A stretch of 24,209 nt of DNA from Actinomycetes bacterium (GCA_021793115.1 JAJYTJ010000045.1:1-24209); one strand, 5' to 3'; shown: positions 7,484 through 16,082, counted from the stretch's first letter. Translations and numbers: made by a program. The notes: generated from the sequence alone by a model not told the origin.

Positions 7484-9292
7484 CTAGATCCAGGACTGCA
7501 GCCACATCCGGATGTGCCACTGCTGGTAGGGGATGGTCTGCGCCGTCCACACGGGGTAGAAGAACATCCCGACCGCGACGACGAGCCCGACGAAGACCCC
7601 GACGCCCCACACGGCCGCGCGGCGCCCGCGCTGGTCGCCCTCCTCCGCCGGGCCGAGGATCAGCCCGAGCGCGTAGACGAGCGTGAGCACCACCCACGGC
7701 ACGAACGCCACCGTGTAGAACGTGAAGATCGTCCGGTGCATGTAGGCGAACCACGGCAGCCAGCCGCCGGCGACGCCCGAGAGCGCCGCCCCCGCGCGCC
7801 AGTCCCGGTGCCGGACCAGCCACCAGAGGGCGACGAGGAGCGCGACCGCGCCGGCCCACCAGATGAGGGGGTTGCCGAGCGACGTGATGGGCTGCGAGCA
7901 CGAGGTGGCGCCGCACGCGTCGAGCGCGGACTGGCCGGACAGGCCGGAGACCGTCGTCGGGTACCAGAACGACGTCGGGCGCCACTGGATGATCCAGCCC
8001 AGCGGCTCCGCGGCGTACGGGTGCGGCGCGTTCAGGGTGATGTTGAAGTGCCACATGTCCAGGTGGTACTTCCAGAGGCTGCGCAGCGCCGGCGGCAGCC
8101 ACTGGACGCCCAGGGTGGGGTTCTGCGCCGCCCACTGCCGGCCCCACGCGTCCGGGTGGAGGAACCACGACGTCCACGTGGCGAGGTAGACGAGGGCCGT
8201 GCCCGGCACCATGAGGACGAACGCCGGGACGCCGTCGCGCAGGATGCCCGTGCGCAGCCAGTGCCGGACGCCGACCGCCCGCCGGGCCGTGACGTCCCAC
8301 CACACCGACATCACGCCGAAGACGGCGAGGAAGTAGATGCCCGACCACTTGGTGCCGCACGCGAGGCCGAGCAGCACGGTCGCGGCCACGCGCCACCACC
8401 GGATCCCCAGCGCGGGCCCGGTGTCGAGGGACCCGCCGGCGTCGAGGATCGCCGCGGCGCGCTCGGCCAGGCGGCGTCTGGACTGGAAGCGGTCGAGCAG
8501 CAGTGCCCCGAACGCAGCCAGCACGAAGAACATGAGGAACGGGTCGAGCAGGCTGATGCGCGACTGGACCAGCGCCTCGCCGTCCACCGCCAGGAAGAGG
8601 CCGGCGATGGTGCCGAGCGCGGTCGACGCGAACAGCCGCCGGCCGATCCGGGCGATGAGGAGGATCGCCAGCGTGCCGAACACCGCGGCGGACAGCCGCC
8701 ACGCGAACGAGCTCGTGACGCCGCCGCCCAGCTGGATCCCCAGGCCGATGAGCCACTTGCCGATCGCCGGGTGCACCACGTACTCGGGCGCCGTCTGGAG
8801 CATCGACGTGTCGCCCGCCTCGAAGCGGGGGTTGGGGTCGGGACCCCAGTTCGCCTCGTAGCCGCGGACGACCATGGAGTAGCCGTCCTTGACGTAGTAG
8901 GTCTCGTCGAAGACCAGCGCGTGGGGTGTCCCGAGGTGCCAGAAGCGCAGGATGCCGCCGAAGAGCGTGACGAGCAGGGGGAACAGCCAGCCGAGGACGC
9001 GCGCGCGGCGCGTGGCGTCGAGCACGAGGTAGGCCTCGCCCAGGAGGCGCCGCTGCAGTCGGGCGAGCGTGGGTTCCGCGGGCGCGGCGTCGTCGGGCTC
9101 GAGGGCGGGGACAGGGCCGGCGGTGGGGATCGGCGTCGGTGCCGGACCGGGCGCGACGCTCGGCCGGGGCACGTCGGTGGGCGCCGGCTCGGGCGTGGCG
9201 CCGGGCGAGGGGTCGGCCGGGGGCTGTCCGGGGGTCGGGGCGGACTCGTCCGGCTGAGCGGGATCGGCCCGATGGCGACCGGTGGGCGGCAC
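7484..9292 (-). CDS. pmt: Dolichyl/polyprenyl-phosphate-mannose protein O-mannosyltransferase (Pmt, GT39)
   Basis: 602 aa multispanning membrane enzyme. It transfers mannose from polyprenyl-phosphate-mannose to Ser/Thr of proteins during Sec export. After a Pro-rich cytoplasmic tail (residues about 10-75) and the first TM span (about 100-117) comes the catalytic loop-1 acidic pair D129-E130 in '[12 protein letters not shown]'. '[14 protein letters not shown]' and '[16 protein letters not shown]' are further family signatures. '[20 protein letters not shown]' and 'TSFWYPT' follow in the middle, and C-terminal TM helices end near 'IRMWLQSWI'. The GTG start at 9292 lies 6 nt after a TAGCAT -10 box, so the mRNA is probably leaderless. 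It is divergent from rsmI, as in mycobacteria (Rv1002c/Rv1003). Confidence 0.95.
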   Translation of the reverse strand: MPPTGRHRADPAQPDESAPTPGQPPADPSPGATPEPAPTDVPRPSVAPGPAPTPIPTAGPVPALEPDDAAPAEPTLARLQRRLLGEAYLVLDATRRARVLGWLFPLLVTLFGGILRFWHLGTPHALVFDETYYVKDGYSMVVRGYEANWGPDPNPRFEAGDTSMLQTAPEYVVHPAIGKWLIGLGIQLGGGVTSSFAWRLSAAVFGTLAILLIARIGRRLFASTALGTIAGLFLAVDGEALVQSRISLLDPFLMFFVLAAFGALLLDRFQSRRRLAERAAAILDAGGSLDTGPALGIRWWRVAATVLLGLACGTKWSGIYFLAVFGVMSVWWDVTARRAVGVRHWLRTGILRDGVPAFVLMVPGTALVYLATWTSWFLHPDAWGRQWAAQNPTLGVQWLPPALRSLWKYHLDMWHFNITLNAPHPYAAEPLGWIIQWRPTSFWYPTTVSGLSGQSALDACGATSCSQPITSLGNPLIWWAGAVALLVALWWLVRHRDWRAGAALSGVAGGWLPWFAYMHRTIFTFYTVAFVPWVVLTLVYALGLILGPAEEGDQRGRRAAVWGVGVFVGLVVAVGMFFYPVWTAQTIPYQQWHIRMWLQSWI

Positions 9293-9298
9293 GCGGCC

Positions 9299-9304
9299 AT
9301 GCTA
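9299..9304 (-). promoter_or_regulatory. -10 box for pmt (leaderless)
   Basis: Read on the minus strand: TAGCAT, then GGCCGC, then the GTG start. The 6-nt spacing places transcription start at or next to the start codon. No convincing -35 is visible. Confidence 0.5.
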
Positions 9305-9346
9305 GGGGGCGTCGTTGTGCCGCAGGGGCAGTGGGAGGCTTGTGCC

Positions 9347-10201
9347 GTGACCTCGTCGGAGGCCGGCCGGCTCGTGCTGGCAGCCACGCCCATCGGAGAC
9401 GTCGACGACGCGTCGCTGCGGCTGCGCCGACTGCTCGCCGAGGCGGACGTCGTCGCCGCCGAGGACACCCGCCGCACGCGGGACCTCGCCCGGCGGCTCG
9501 GCGTCACCATCGGCGGGCGCATGCTCAGCCACCACGAGCACAACGAGGCCGGGCGGGTCGATGAGCTGCTCGAGGTCGTCGCCGGCGGCGGCACGGTGCT
9601 CGTCGTCACCGATGCGGGCATGCCGTCGGTGTCCGACCCGGGCTTCCGGCTGGTCGGCGCCGCGGTGGCGGCGGGCCTGCCGGTCACGGTCGCCCCCGGG
9701 CCGAGCGCGGTGCTCGCGGCGCTCGCGGTGTCCGGCCTGCCGACGGACCGGTTCGCGTTCGAGGGCTTCCCGCCCCGGCGTCCCGGTGAGCGGGCGCGGG
9801 CGCTCGCCGCGCTGGCCGACGAGCGCCGCACGCTCGTGTTCTTCGAGGCGCCTCACCGAGTGGCGGCGTTCCTGGCCGCGCTGGCCGAGGCGTTCGGCGC
9901 CGACCGGCGCGCGGCGGTGTGCCGTGAGCTCACCAAGACGTACGAGGAGGTGCGGCGCGACACGCTCGCCGGGCTCGCGGCGTGGGCGGCGTCCGGCGAG
10001 GTGCGCGGGGAGATCGTCGTGGTCGTCGGCGGCGCCCCGGAGCGCGCGGCCGGGGCGGACCTCGGCGATCTGGTGGTCCGCGTCCTGGCACGCGCCGACG
10101 CCGGGACGCGCCTCAAGGACGCGGTCGCGGAGGTGGCTGCGGAGACCGGCGCCGCCAAGCGCGAGCTCTACCAGGCGGCGCTGGCGGCGCGCGGCCGGTG
10201 A
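9347..10201 (+). CDS. rsmI: 16S rRNA (cytidine(1402)-2'-O)-methyltransferase RsmI
   Basis: 284 aa. SAM-dependent tetrapyrrole-methylase-fold enzyme that 2'-O-methylates C1402 in the decoding centre of 16S rRNA. Family signatures in order: '[20 protein letters not shown]', '[20 protein letters not shown]', 'HHEHNE', '[20 protein letters not shown]', '[20 protein letters not shown]', 'FAFEGFPPR', '[10 protein letters not shown]' and '[11 protein letters not shown]'. The C-terminal segment '[15 protein letters not shown]' is the small RsmI C-terminal helical domain. GTG 9347 is chosen because GGGAGG (9333-9338) lies 8 nt upstream; the frame is open much further upstream but only as antisense to pmt. 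Confidence 0.96.
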   Translation: MTSSEAGRLVLAATPIGDVDDASLRLRRLLAEADVVAAEDTRRTRDLARRLGVTIGGRMLSHHEHNEAGRVDELLEVVAGGGTVLVVTDAGMPSVSDPGFRLVGAAVAAGLPVTVAPGPSAVLAALAVSGLPTDRFAFEGFPPRRPGERARALAALADERRTLVFFEAPHRVAAFLAALAEAFGADRRAAVCRELTKTYEEVRRDTLAGLAAWAASGEVRGEIVVVVGGAPERAAGADLGDLVVRVLARADAGTRLKDAVAEVAAETGAAKRELYQAALAARGR

Positions 10202-10236
10202 CGGGTCGCCGCCCGGGCGGCCGCCGCGGGTCCGCG

Positions 10237-10250
10237 GCCCCGCTCGGGGC
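10237..10250. terminator. Short GC hairpin between convergent rsmI and nicotinamidase genes
   Basis: GCCCCG-CT-CGGGGC, preceded by a second stem (GCCGCG 10223-10228 with CGCGGC 10233-10238). The pair lies in the 79-bp convergent gap and could end transcripts from both sides. No T tract. Confidence 0.35.
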
Positions 10251-10280
10251 GCGCGGTGCCCGGTCCGGCTCGCCCGGCTC

Positions 10281-10859
10281 TCAGGCGGCCGACGAGGCCA
10301 CGAGCTCCGCGCCGGCGGCCGCCATCTCGGCGCGCGCTGCCGCGCCCAGCTCGGGCGATACCGGGACCGTGAGGTCGGTGAGCACGCGCGCCCGCAGCCC
10401 CAGCGCGAGGGCGTCGAGCGTGGTGGCCCGGACGCAGTGCGACTCCGCGATGCCGACGACGTCGACGTCGGTGATGCCCCTGGCCCGCAGGATCTCGGCG
10501 AGCGTGCGGCCCTGCTCGTCGGACCCCTCGAAGCCGGAGTACGCGGCCTGGTAGGCGCCTTTCTTCACCGACGCGTCCGGGTGCAGCGCCGCGAGCGCCG
10601 GGTGGAGCTCGGCCTGCGCCGTGCCGGCGACGCCGTGCGGCGGCCAGGTGTCGACGAAGTCCGGGTGGTCGGAGAAGTGGTGGCCGGGCGAGACGTGCCA
10701 GTCCTGCGTGGTGACCACCAGGCCGTAGCGGTCACGATGGGCGGCCGCGTAGGCGGCGATCGCCTCGGCCGTGGCGTTGCCGCCCGCGACCGGCAGCGCG
10801 CCGCCCTCGCAGAAGGTGGGCTGGACGTCGACGACGAGCAGGGCCCGGTGGGTCGTCAT
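10281..10859 (-). CDS. pncA: Nicotinamidase (isochorismatase fold), PncA-like
   Basis: 192 aa from ATG 10857-10859. Hydrolyses nicotinamide to nicotinate plus ammonia for NAD salvage; cytoplasmic. The Asp-Lys-Cys triad is visible: D11 in 'LLVVDVQPTF', K100 in 'SVKKGAYQ', and C142 in 'ESHCVRATTLDA'. Metal ligands fit D53, H55 and H61 in 'TQDWHVSPGHHF' and H75 in 'WPPHGVAGT'. 'GIAESHCVRAT' replaces the commoner 'G.A.D.CV..T'. The frame stays open upstream to 11021, but those 54 extra residues are Pro/Gly-rich and unlike the family, so the internal ATG is the likely start. It is convergent with rsmI. Confidence 0.9.
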   Translation of the reverse strand: MTTHRALLVVDVQPTFCEGGALPVAGGNATAEAIAAYAAAHRDRYGLVVTTQDWHVSPGHHFSDHPDFVDTWPPHGVAGTAQAELHPALAALHPDASVKKGAYQAAYSGFEGSDEQGRTLAEILRARGITDVDVVGIAESHCVRATTLDALALGLRARVLTDLTVPVSPELGAAARAEMAAAGAELVASSAA

Positions 10860-10925
10860 ACCCGAAGTGAACCACCGCGCCCCCGGCCCGGGGCCGACGA
10901 ACGGACCGACGGCCCCGGTGGTCGG

Positions 10926-11015
10926 AACGTGCAGGGGATCGCGTTCGCCCCGGACGGGCGCGTCTTCGCCGGCGAGTTCGACCGGATCCCCCGCATCACG
11001 TTCAGGGAGGTGTGA
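10926..11015 (+). pseudogene. Possible remnant of a sugar (PQQ-type) dehydrogenase
   Basis: A short in-frame stretch upstream of the nicotinamidase start reads 'VQGIAFAPDGRVFAGEFDR' and ends at TGA 11013-11015. 'GIAFAPDGR.FA.EF' resembles a beta-propeller repeat of YliI/Glucose-sorbosone dehydrogenase proteins. No start, ribosome site or rest of the enzyme is present. This rests on motif recognition over fewer than 30 residues. Confidence 0.3.
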
Positions 11016-11068
11016 ATTCATCCGGTGAGATACATCGGAAAGTCCTCTCGCCGGTCGCCTCTCCCTGC

Positions 11069-11074
11069 CAGGAT
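11069..11074 (+). promoter_or_regulatory. -10-like box for the Pro/Tyr-rich membrane protein gene
   Basis: CAGGAT followed by 6 nt (TCGGCC) and the ATG at 11081. It is nearly the same arrangement as at metG (TAGGAT, 7 nt, ATG), suggesting a leaderless transcript. Confidence 0.4.
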
Positions 11075-11080
11075 TCGGCC

Positions 11081-11581
11081 ATGACGCTGCCTGCTGATCC
11101 GCCGCCGTCCGGCTCCGGCAACTGGGCCACTCCCGCGCAACCGGGCCCGATCTTCAACCCTTCTGAGCCGACGGTCACCGGCCAACCTCAGGGTTACCCA
11201 CCCGCCGCGCCGGCCCCGGCCCCGGTCGCGTATCAGCAGGCGCCGTCGGTGAGTGCGGCGGCCCGTTCGATGTATCCGCAGCCTTACCCGGTGTATCAGC
11301 AGCCGTATCCTGCCTACCAACCGCCGGCGCCCAAGAGCGGGCTGTACCTCGCCGCGGCGATCATCAACTGGGTCGCGCTGGGCGCCATCGTGATTTCGAC
11401 GATGGGCATCGGGATCGTGGCCGCGGCGTGGATGGTCCCTATGACGATCCTGACGCACAAGGCAGCCAAGGATGGCTACAAGCACACCGCGCTCGCCGTG
11501 TGCACACTGCTCTTCTGCGGCCTGGTCTCCGGCATCCTCATGCTCGTCGACGAGGGCAACCGTCAGACAAGGCCGGTTTGA
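11081..11581 (+). CDS. Small membrane protein with Pro/Tyr-rich N-terminal tail
   Basis: 166 aa. Residues 1-85 are a disordered tail rich in Pro, Tyr, Gln and Ala with repeated 'YP.PYPVYQQPYPAYQPP' units. Two hydrophobic segments follow: 'GLYLAAAIINWVALGAIVIS' running on to 'MGIGIVAAAWMVPMTILT', then a Lys-rich hinge 'HKAAKDGYK', then 'ALAVCTLLFCGLVSGILMLV'. The C-terminal pattern W-x-x-P-M-T-I ... VCTLLF..L.SGILML.D recurs, as I recall, in small Gram-positive and phage membrane proteins of unknown role. Its codons use more A/T third positions than neighbours (TAT, CCT, TAC runs), hinting at a different origin. The start is set by the -10-like box 6 nt upstream; an open extension to 11012 is unlikely. 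The function is not known to me. Confidence 0.75.
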   Translation: MTLPADPPPSGSGNWATPAQPGPIFNPSEPTVTGQPQGYPPAAPAPAPVAYQQAPSVSAAARSMYPQPYPVYQQPYPAYQPPAPKSGLYLAAAIINWVALGAIVISTMGIGIVAAAWMVPMTILTHKAAKDGYKHTALAVCTLLFCGLVSGILMLVDEGNRQTRPV

Positions 11582-11615
11582 CCAGGGGCCGGCGCTGACG
11601 GTTGGGCAGCGCCCG

Positions 11616-11844
11616 GTGCCGCGCGACGACCACGCGGCGGGCGACACGTCGTTCCTCGTCACCTGGCCGCTGTCCTGCCTCCTCGGGGTGTTCGTCGTCG
11701 ACGTGTCCACCTCGGCAGATCGGCACCGGCGTGCTCAAGCTCGTCACGCTCGGCGGCTGCGGCGTCTGGTACCTCGTCGACCGCATCCTCGTTCTCGTCG
11801 GCCAGACGAAAGGCGCGGGCGTGGTGGTCGAGCGGGCGGTGTGA
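11616..11844 (+). pseudogene. TM2-domain membrane protein, frameshifted
   Basis: Two frames together make a TM2 domain. Frame A (in frame with GTG 11616) reads 'SFLVTWPLSCLLGVFVVD', the first helix. Frame B from about 11719 reads 'IGTGVLKLVTLGGCGVWYLV' and continues 'DRILVLVGQTKGAG' to TGA 11842-11844. The expected linker 'RFYLGK' between them is damaged: about 16 nt stand where 18 would be needed, and 'ACCTCGGCAG' looks like a relic of codons for Y-L-G-K. A net 2-nt loss near 11703-11718 best explains it. TM2 proteins are small two-helix membrane proteins, often with Pro/Tyr-rich tails. It could also be a sequencing error. Confidence 0.7.
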
Positions 11845-11858
11845 TCGGGGGCGCCTCC

Positions 11859-11864
11859 TAGGAT
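11859..11864 (+). promoter_or_regulatory. -10 box for metG (leaderless)
   Basis: TAGGAT, then 7 nt (TCGGGGC), then ATG 11872. No Shine-Dalgarno is present. The spacing fits a transcript that begins at the start codon. Confidence 0.55.
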
Positions 11865-11871
11865 TCGGGGC

Positions 11872-13665
11872 ATGTCCCGCATCCTCTCGGCCGTCGCGTG
11901 GCCCTACGCGAACGGCCCTCGCCACATCGGTCACGTCGCCGGCTTCGGCGTCCCGTCGGACGTCTTCAGCCGGTACATGCGGATGGCGGGGCACCAGGTG
12001 CTCATGGTGTCCGGGACCGACGAGCACGGCACGCCGATCCTCGTCGAGGCGGAGAAGCAGGGGCTGACGCCGCAGCAGCTGGCGGACCGGTTCAACCGGA
12101 TCATCGTCGAGGACCTGACGTCGCTCGGGCTCTCGTACGACCTGTTCACCCGCACCACCACGCGCAACCACTACGCGGTGGTGCAGGAGATGTTCCGCAC
12201 CGTGCACCGCAACGGCTACATGATCGAGAGGACGACGCTCGGCGCCATCTCGCCCTCCACCGGGCGCACGCTGCCGGACCGCTACATCGAGGGCACGTGC
12301 CCCATCTGCGGCTACGACGGTGCCCGCGGCGACCAGTGCGACAACTGCGGCAACCAGCTGGACCCCGTCGACCTCATCAACCCGCGCAGCCGCATCAACG
12401 GCGAGACGCCGCAGTTCGTCGAGAGCACGCACTTCTTCCTCGACCTGCCGGCGTTCGTCACCGCGCTGGGGGACTGGCTGCGCACGCGCGTGGACTGGCG
12501 CCCGAACGTGCTGAAGTTCTCCCTGAACCTGCTCGACGACGTGCGGCCGCGGGCCATGACGCGCGACATCGACTGGGGCATCCCGGTGCCGCTGCCCGGG
12601 TGGGAGGACAACCCGAACAAGCGGCTCTACGTGTGGTTCGACGCCGTGATCGGCTACCTGTCCGCGTCGATCGAGTGGGCCCGCCGGACGGGCGACCCGG
12701 ACGCCTGGCGCGCGTGGTGGAACGACGGCGAGGCCCTGAGCTACTACTTCATGGGCAAGGACAACATCACCTTCCACTCCCAGATCTGGCCCGCCGAGCT
12801 GCTCGGCTACGCCGGCAAGGGGGACAAGGGCGGCGCCCCGGGCGTGTTCGGCGACCTGGACCTGCCCACCGAGGTGGTCTCCAGCGAGTACCTCAACGTC
12901 GACGGCCAGCAGTTCAGCTCGTCGCGCGGCGTGGTCATCTACGTGCGCGACATGCTGTCCCGCTACCAGCCGGACGCGCTGCGCTACTACCTGTCGATCG
13001 CCGGCCCGGAGAGCCAGGACGTCGACTTCACGTGGGCCGAGTTCAAGCGCCGCACCAACGACGAGCTCGTCGCGGGCTGGGGCAACCTCGTCAACCGGGT
13101 GGCGACCCTGGTGCACAAGAACTTCGGTGCCATCCCCACGCCGGGCGCGCTGCAGCCGGCCGACGAGGCGCTGCTGGCGGCCACGCGCGGCGGCTTCGAC
13201 ACCGTGGGCGAGCACCTGTTCGAGCACCGCAACCGGGCCGCGCTCACCGAGGCGATGCGCCTGGTCCAGGAGGCGAACCGGTACGTCTCGGAGACCGAGC
13301 CGTGGAAGCTCAAGGGCGACCCGGACCGGCTGGCGACCGTGCTGCACACCACGACGCAGGCGGTGCTCGACCTCAACACGCTCCTGTCGCCGTTCCTGCC
13401 GTTCTCGGCCCAGACCGTGCACGAGACGTTCGGCGGCACGGGCACGATCGCGCCGATGCCGCGCATCGAGGAGGTCACGGACCTGGACGACCCGTCCCGG
13501 ACGTACCCGGTGATCACGGGCGACTACCGCCGGGGCGAGACGGTGGCGCCGTGGGCCTCGCCCGCGGCGGTCACCGGCACGCCGGTGGGCCGGCCGACCC
13601 CGGTGTTCACCAAGCTCGACGACTCGGTCGTCGAGGACGAGATCGCCCGCGCCCAGCAGGCCTGA
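11872..13665 (+). CDS. metG: Methionyl-tRNA synthetase
   Basis: 597 aa class I aminoacyl-tRNA synthetase that charges tRNA-Met in the cytoplasm. The HIGH motif is residues 18-21 ('[10 protein letters not shown]'), followed by '[11 protein letters not shown]'. The connective-peptide zinc knuckle keeps all four ligands: C143-x2-C146 and C156-x2-C159. The KMSKS-equivalent is FSSSR (348-352, '[17 protein letters not shown]'), a form usual in actinobacterial MetRS. The anticodon-binding helical domain runs from about 380 to 540. There is no C-terminal EMAP/OB tRNA-binding domain, so this is the shorter form. tatD follows 73 bp downstream. Confidence 0.98.
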   Translation: MSRILSAVAWPYANGPRHIGHVAGFGVPSDVFSRYMRMAGHQVLMVSGTDEHGTPILVEAEKQGLTPQQLADRFNRIIVEDLTSLGLSYDLFTRTTTRNHYAVVQEMFRTVHRNGYMIERTTLGAISPSTGRTLPDRYIEGTCPICGYDGARGDQCDNCGNQLDPVDLINPRSRINGETPQFVESTHFFLDLPAFVTALGDWLRTRVDWRPNVLKFSLNLLDDVRPRAMTRDIDWGIPVPLPGWEDNPNKRLYVWFDAVIGYLSASIEWARRTGDPDAWRAWWNDGEALSYYFMGKDNITFHSQIWPAELLGYAGKGDKGGAPGVFGDLDLPTEVVSSEYLNVDGQQFSSSRGVVIYVRDMLSRYQPDALRYYLSIAGPESQDVDFTWAEFKRRTNDELVAGWGNLVNRVATLVHKNFGAIPTPGALQPADEALLAATRGGFDTVGEHLFEHRNRAALTEAMRLVQEANRYVSETEPWKLKGDPDRLATVLHTTTQAVLDLNTLLSPFLPFSAQTVHETFGGTGTIAPMPRIEEVTDLDDPSRTYPVITGDYRRGETVAPWASPAAVTGTPVGRPTPVFTKLDDSVVEDEIARAQQA

Positions 13666-13738
13666 GCGTGCCCACCCCGCGGTCGACCCCCGCTCCGGAC
13701 CGCGACCGCCCGGTGCGCCGCGCACGGCGGGCGGCCCG

Positions 13739-14728
13739 GTGAGCCGCCGCCACCGCGAGCGGGGCTGGCCGCCGCCGCCCGAGCCGCTGCCCGTGCCGAC
13801 CGTGGACAACCACACCCACCTGGAGTCGGTGCTCGAGGTGGCCGAGCCGTTCCCGCCGCCCGCCGCCCCCCCGGGCGCCGACGAGGAGCGCGCCGAGGCC
13901 GCCGGTGCGGCGGGCGGACCGGTGGTCGGTGGACCGGGCGCGCTCGAGGCGCACCTCGCGGCCGCCGCGGGTGTCGGCGTCACCCGCATGGTCCAGGTGG
14001 GGTGCGACCTGGAGTCGGCCGTCTGGACGGACGCGGTGGTGCGACGGCGCGGCGAGCTGCTCGGCGCCATCGCCGTGCACCCCAACGAGGCGGTGCTGCA
14101 CGCCGGGGTCCGCGAGGTGGCGCCCGACGGGCTCGACCCGGACCCGCAGCCGCGGCACGACGTGCCGCTCGACGAGGCGATCGCCCGTGTGGCGGCGCTG
14201 GCGCGGGGCAACGACCGCATCCGGGCGCTCGGCGAGACCGGTCTGGACTTCTTCCGGGCGGGGCCGCGGGGGCGTGCCGTGCAGCGCGAGGCGTTCCGGG
14301 CGCACGTGGCGCTGGCCAAGGAGCTCGGGCTGGCGCTGCAGATCCACGACCGCGACGCGCACGACGAGGTCGTCGAGATCCTGCTGGCCGACGGCGCCCC
14401 CGAGCGCACGGTGTTCCACTGCTTCTCCGGCGACGCCGGGCTCGCGCGCACCGCCGTGGCGCACGGCTGGTTCTGCTCGTTCGCCGGACCCGTGTCGTTC
14501 CCGGCGAACGAGGGCCTGCGGGCCGCGCTGCGCGAGGTGCCCCCCGCGCTGCTCCTGGCGGAGACCGACGCGCCCTACCTCACGGTGCACCCCCACCGGG
14601 GGCGCCCCAACGCCCCCTACCTGCTGCCGGGCACCGTGCGGACCATCGCGCAGGCGCAGGGACGGGACCTGGCGGACGTGTGCGAACGCCTGGCGGCGAC
14701 GGCCCAGGCGGTCTACGGACCCTGGTGA
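13739..14728 (+). CDS. tatD: TatD family metal-dependent deoxyribonuclease
   Basis: 329 aa TIM-barrel hydrolase with 3'-5' DNA exonuclease activity in studied homologues. Metal ligands are visible: H25 and H27 ('VDNHTHLES'), E166 ('ALGETGLDFF'), H203 ('LQIHDRDAHDE'), H227 ('FHCFSGD') and D277 ('ETDAPYLTVHPHRGRPNAP'). Two regions are longer than in E. coli TatD: residues 38-68 (Pro/Ala/Gly/Glu insertion right after the first metal motif) and 121-145 ('REVAPDGLDPDPQPRHDVPL'). It sits between metG and the rpf genes, the conserved actinobacterial position (Rv1008). GTG 13739 has no clear ribosome site. Its TG overlaps the stop of a 24-codon open frame (GTG 13668 to TGA 13742). Confidence 0.93.
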   Translation: MSRRHRERGWPPPPEPLPVPTVDNHTHLESVLEVAEPFPPPAAPPGADEERAEAAGAAGGPVVGGPGALEAHLAAAAGVGVTRMVQVGCDLESAVWTDAVVRRRGELLGAIAVHPNEAVLHAGVREVAPDGLDPDPQPRHDVPLDEAIARVAALARGNDRIRALGETGLDFFRAGPRGRAVQREAFRAHVALAKELGLALQIHDRDAHDEVVEILLADGAPERTVFHCFSGDAGLARTAVAHGWFCSFAGPVSFPANEGLRAALREVPPALLLAETDAPYLTVHPHRGRPNAPYLLPGTVRTIAQAQGRDLADVCERLAATAQAVYGPW

Positions 14729-14762
14729 CGGGTTTCACGGAGGGTCACGGATCCATTACGGT
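14725..14762 (+). promoter_or_regulatory. Phased CACGG repeats and promoter before the first DUF348-G5 gene
   Basis: TGACGG, TTCACGG, GTCACGG and TTACGG occur about 10-11 bp apart: CACGG at 14736 and 14746, TACGG at 14757. GTCACGGATCC and TTACGGTC are found again upstream of the next paralogue. TACGGT (14757-14762) may be the -10 box. Tandem GTNAC-like repeats one helical turn apart resemble MtrA response-regulator boxes. Confidence 0.5.
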
Positions 14763-14891
14763 CATGCCTAGTGCCCGGCGCCGGCACGGGGTCGAGGGGG
14801 CTCCCGTCCGTGCCGATGCACCGGCAAGGTCGTCGTCGTGGGGTGGTACGCCCACCCCCGCCGCGACGAGTCGCCCGACGGAAGGACCAGC

Positions 14892-16082
14892 GTGACGCAG
14901 GCCGCACCCCCTCGCGCGCAGCGGCGCGCGGTCGGTCGGCTCGCGCGGATCGCGGCCCAGGCGCTCGTGCTGGCGCTGGTCGCCGCCTCGACCACCGCGT
15001 TCGCGGTGCTCCACAAGCGCGTCGAGGTCAACGTCGACGGCACCACGCGCCAGGTCGACGCGTTCGGCCGCACGGTCGCGGACGTGCTGGCCGCCGCGCA
15101 CGTCAGCGTCGGCCCGAACGACGTGGTGGCACCCACGCCCTCGTCGTCCATCGCGGCGGGCGGGCTCGTCGTCGTGCGCCACGGCCGGGAGCTGACGGTC
15201 GACGTGGACGGCCAGCGGCAGCAGATCTGGACCACCGCGCTGACGGTGGGCGAGGCCGTGGACGGGCTCGGGTTGCGCGGCGACGTGCGCCTGTCCGCCT
15301 CCCGCTCGGAGCGCCTCGACGCCCGCGTGCTGCGCGTGTCGACCGAGAAGACGATCCACCTGGCCGTCGACGGTCAGGTGATCGACGGCGTGACGAGCGC
15401 GGCGACCGTCCGGGGCGCGCTCAAGGACATCGGGCTGGTGCTCGACCCGGGTGACCAGGTGTCGGTGCCGCTGGACGCCGCGGCGGTCGACGGCCTCGTC
15501 GTCATGGTGACGCGGGCCGCCACGGGCGGCCAGCGGGTCACGGAGGCCGTCCCGTTCGACACCCAGCAGGTGAACGACCCGACGCTCTTCGCGGGCACCA
15601 CCAAGGTGCGCACCGCCGGCCGGGTGGGCGTGCGCACGACGACGTACGACGTGAAGGCGGTCGGCGGCGTCGTCGTCTCGCGCACGCAGCTGACCAGCGT
15701 GCTCACCACCCCGCCCGTGACGCAGGTGGTGCTCAAGGGCACCAGGCCGCTGCCCAGCCCGACCGCGGTCGCGGTGGCTCCCGGCAGCGCCCAGGCGCTC
15801 GGCGAGCAGATGGCGGCCGCGCGCGGCTGGGGCGCCGACCAGTTCGCCTGCCTGCTGCAGCTGTGGAACGAGGAGAGCGGCTGGCGCGTCAACGCGCAGA
15901 ACGCCTACTCGGGCGCCTACGGCATCCCGCAGGCGCTGCCCGGCTCGAAGATGGCCTCCGTCGGCGCCGACTGGCAGACGAACCCGGCGACGCAGATCAC
16001 GTGGGGCCTGAACTACATCGCGGGCCGCTACGGCACCCCCTGCGGGGCCTACAACCACAAGTCCTCGGCCGGCTGGTACTGA
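14892..16082 (+). CDS. DUF348-G5 cell-wall protein with C-terminal SLT/lysozyme-like domain
   Basis: 396 aa. Membrane-anchored or secreted: a basic N-terminus and hydrophobic segment at about 18-40 ('AAQALVLALVAASTTAFAVL'). Then follow three DUF348 ubiquitin-like repeats (about 43-90, 100-140, 153-200, each with the 'V.VDG' pattern) and a G5 domain (about 208-283, 'VPFDTQQVNDPTLFAGTTKV'). A Pro-rich linker follows, then a lysozyme-like domain (about 305-396). There the likely catalytic Glu is E328 in 'LWNEESGWRVN', followed by 'SGAYGIPQALPG' and 'NPATQITWGLNYIAGRYGTP'. This is RpfB architecture with an SLT-like domain in place of the Rpf domain, so it should cleave peptidoglycan. GTG 14892 is chosen over 14838 because GGAAGGA (14880-14886) lies 5 nt upstream. 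Confidence 0.9.
   Translation: MTQAAPPRAQRRAVGRLARIAAQALVLALVAASTTAFAVLHKRVEVNVDGTTRQVDAFGRTVADVLAAAHVSVGPNDVVAPTPSSSIAAGGLVVVRHGRELTVDVDGQRQQIWTTALTVGEAVDGLGLRGDVRLSASRSERLDARVLRVSTEKTIHLAVDGQVIDGVTSAATVRGALKDIGLVLDPGDQVSVPLDAAAVDGLVVMVTRAATGGQRVTEAVPFDTQQVNDPTLFAGTTKVRTAGRVGVRTTTYDVKAVGGVVVSRTQLTSVLTTPPVTQVVLKGTRPLPSPTAVAVAPGSAQALGEQMAAARGWGADQFACLLQLWNEESGWRVNAQNAYSGAYGIPQALPGSKMASVGADWQTNPATQITWGLNYIAGRYGTPCGAYNHKSSAGWY

Noticed and set aside
7514..9346. Upstream extension of the rsmI frame by about 600 codons, antisense to pmt
   Set aside because: RsmI homology starts right at GTG 9347, which has a good ribosome site; the upstream part is the complement of pmt.
10860..11021. N-terminal extension of nicotinamidase to 246 residues
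   Set aside because: The extra 54 residues are low-complexity and lie outside the isochorismatase fold, which begins a few residues after the internal ATG.
12913..12927. Apparent loss of the KMSKS motif in methionyl-tRNA synthetase (FSSSR instead)
   Set aside because: FSSSR is, as I recall, a normal variant in actinobacterial MetRS; all other motifs and zinc ligands are present.
13668..13742. 24-codon open frame between metG and tatD whose TGA overlaps the tatD GTG
   Set aside because: The arrangement would suit a coupling leader peptide, but it has no ribosome site and Arg/Pro/Ala composition expected by chance in this base composition.
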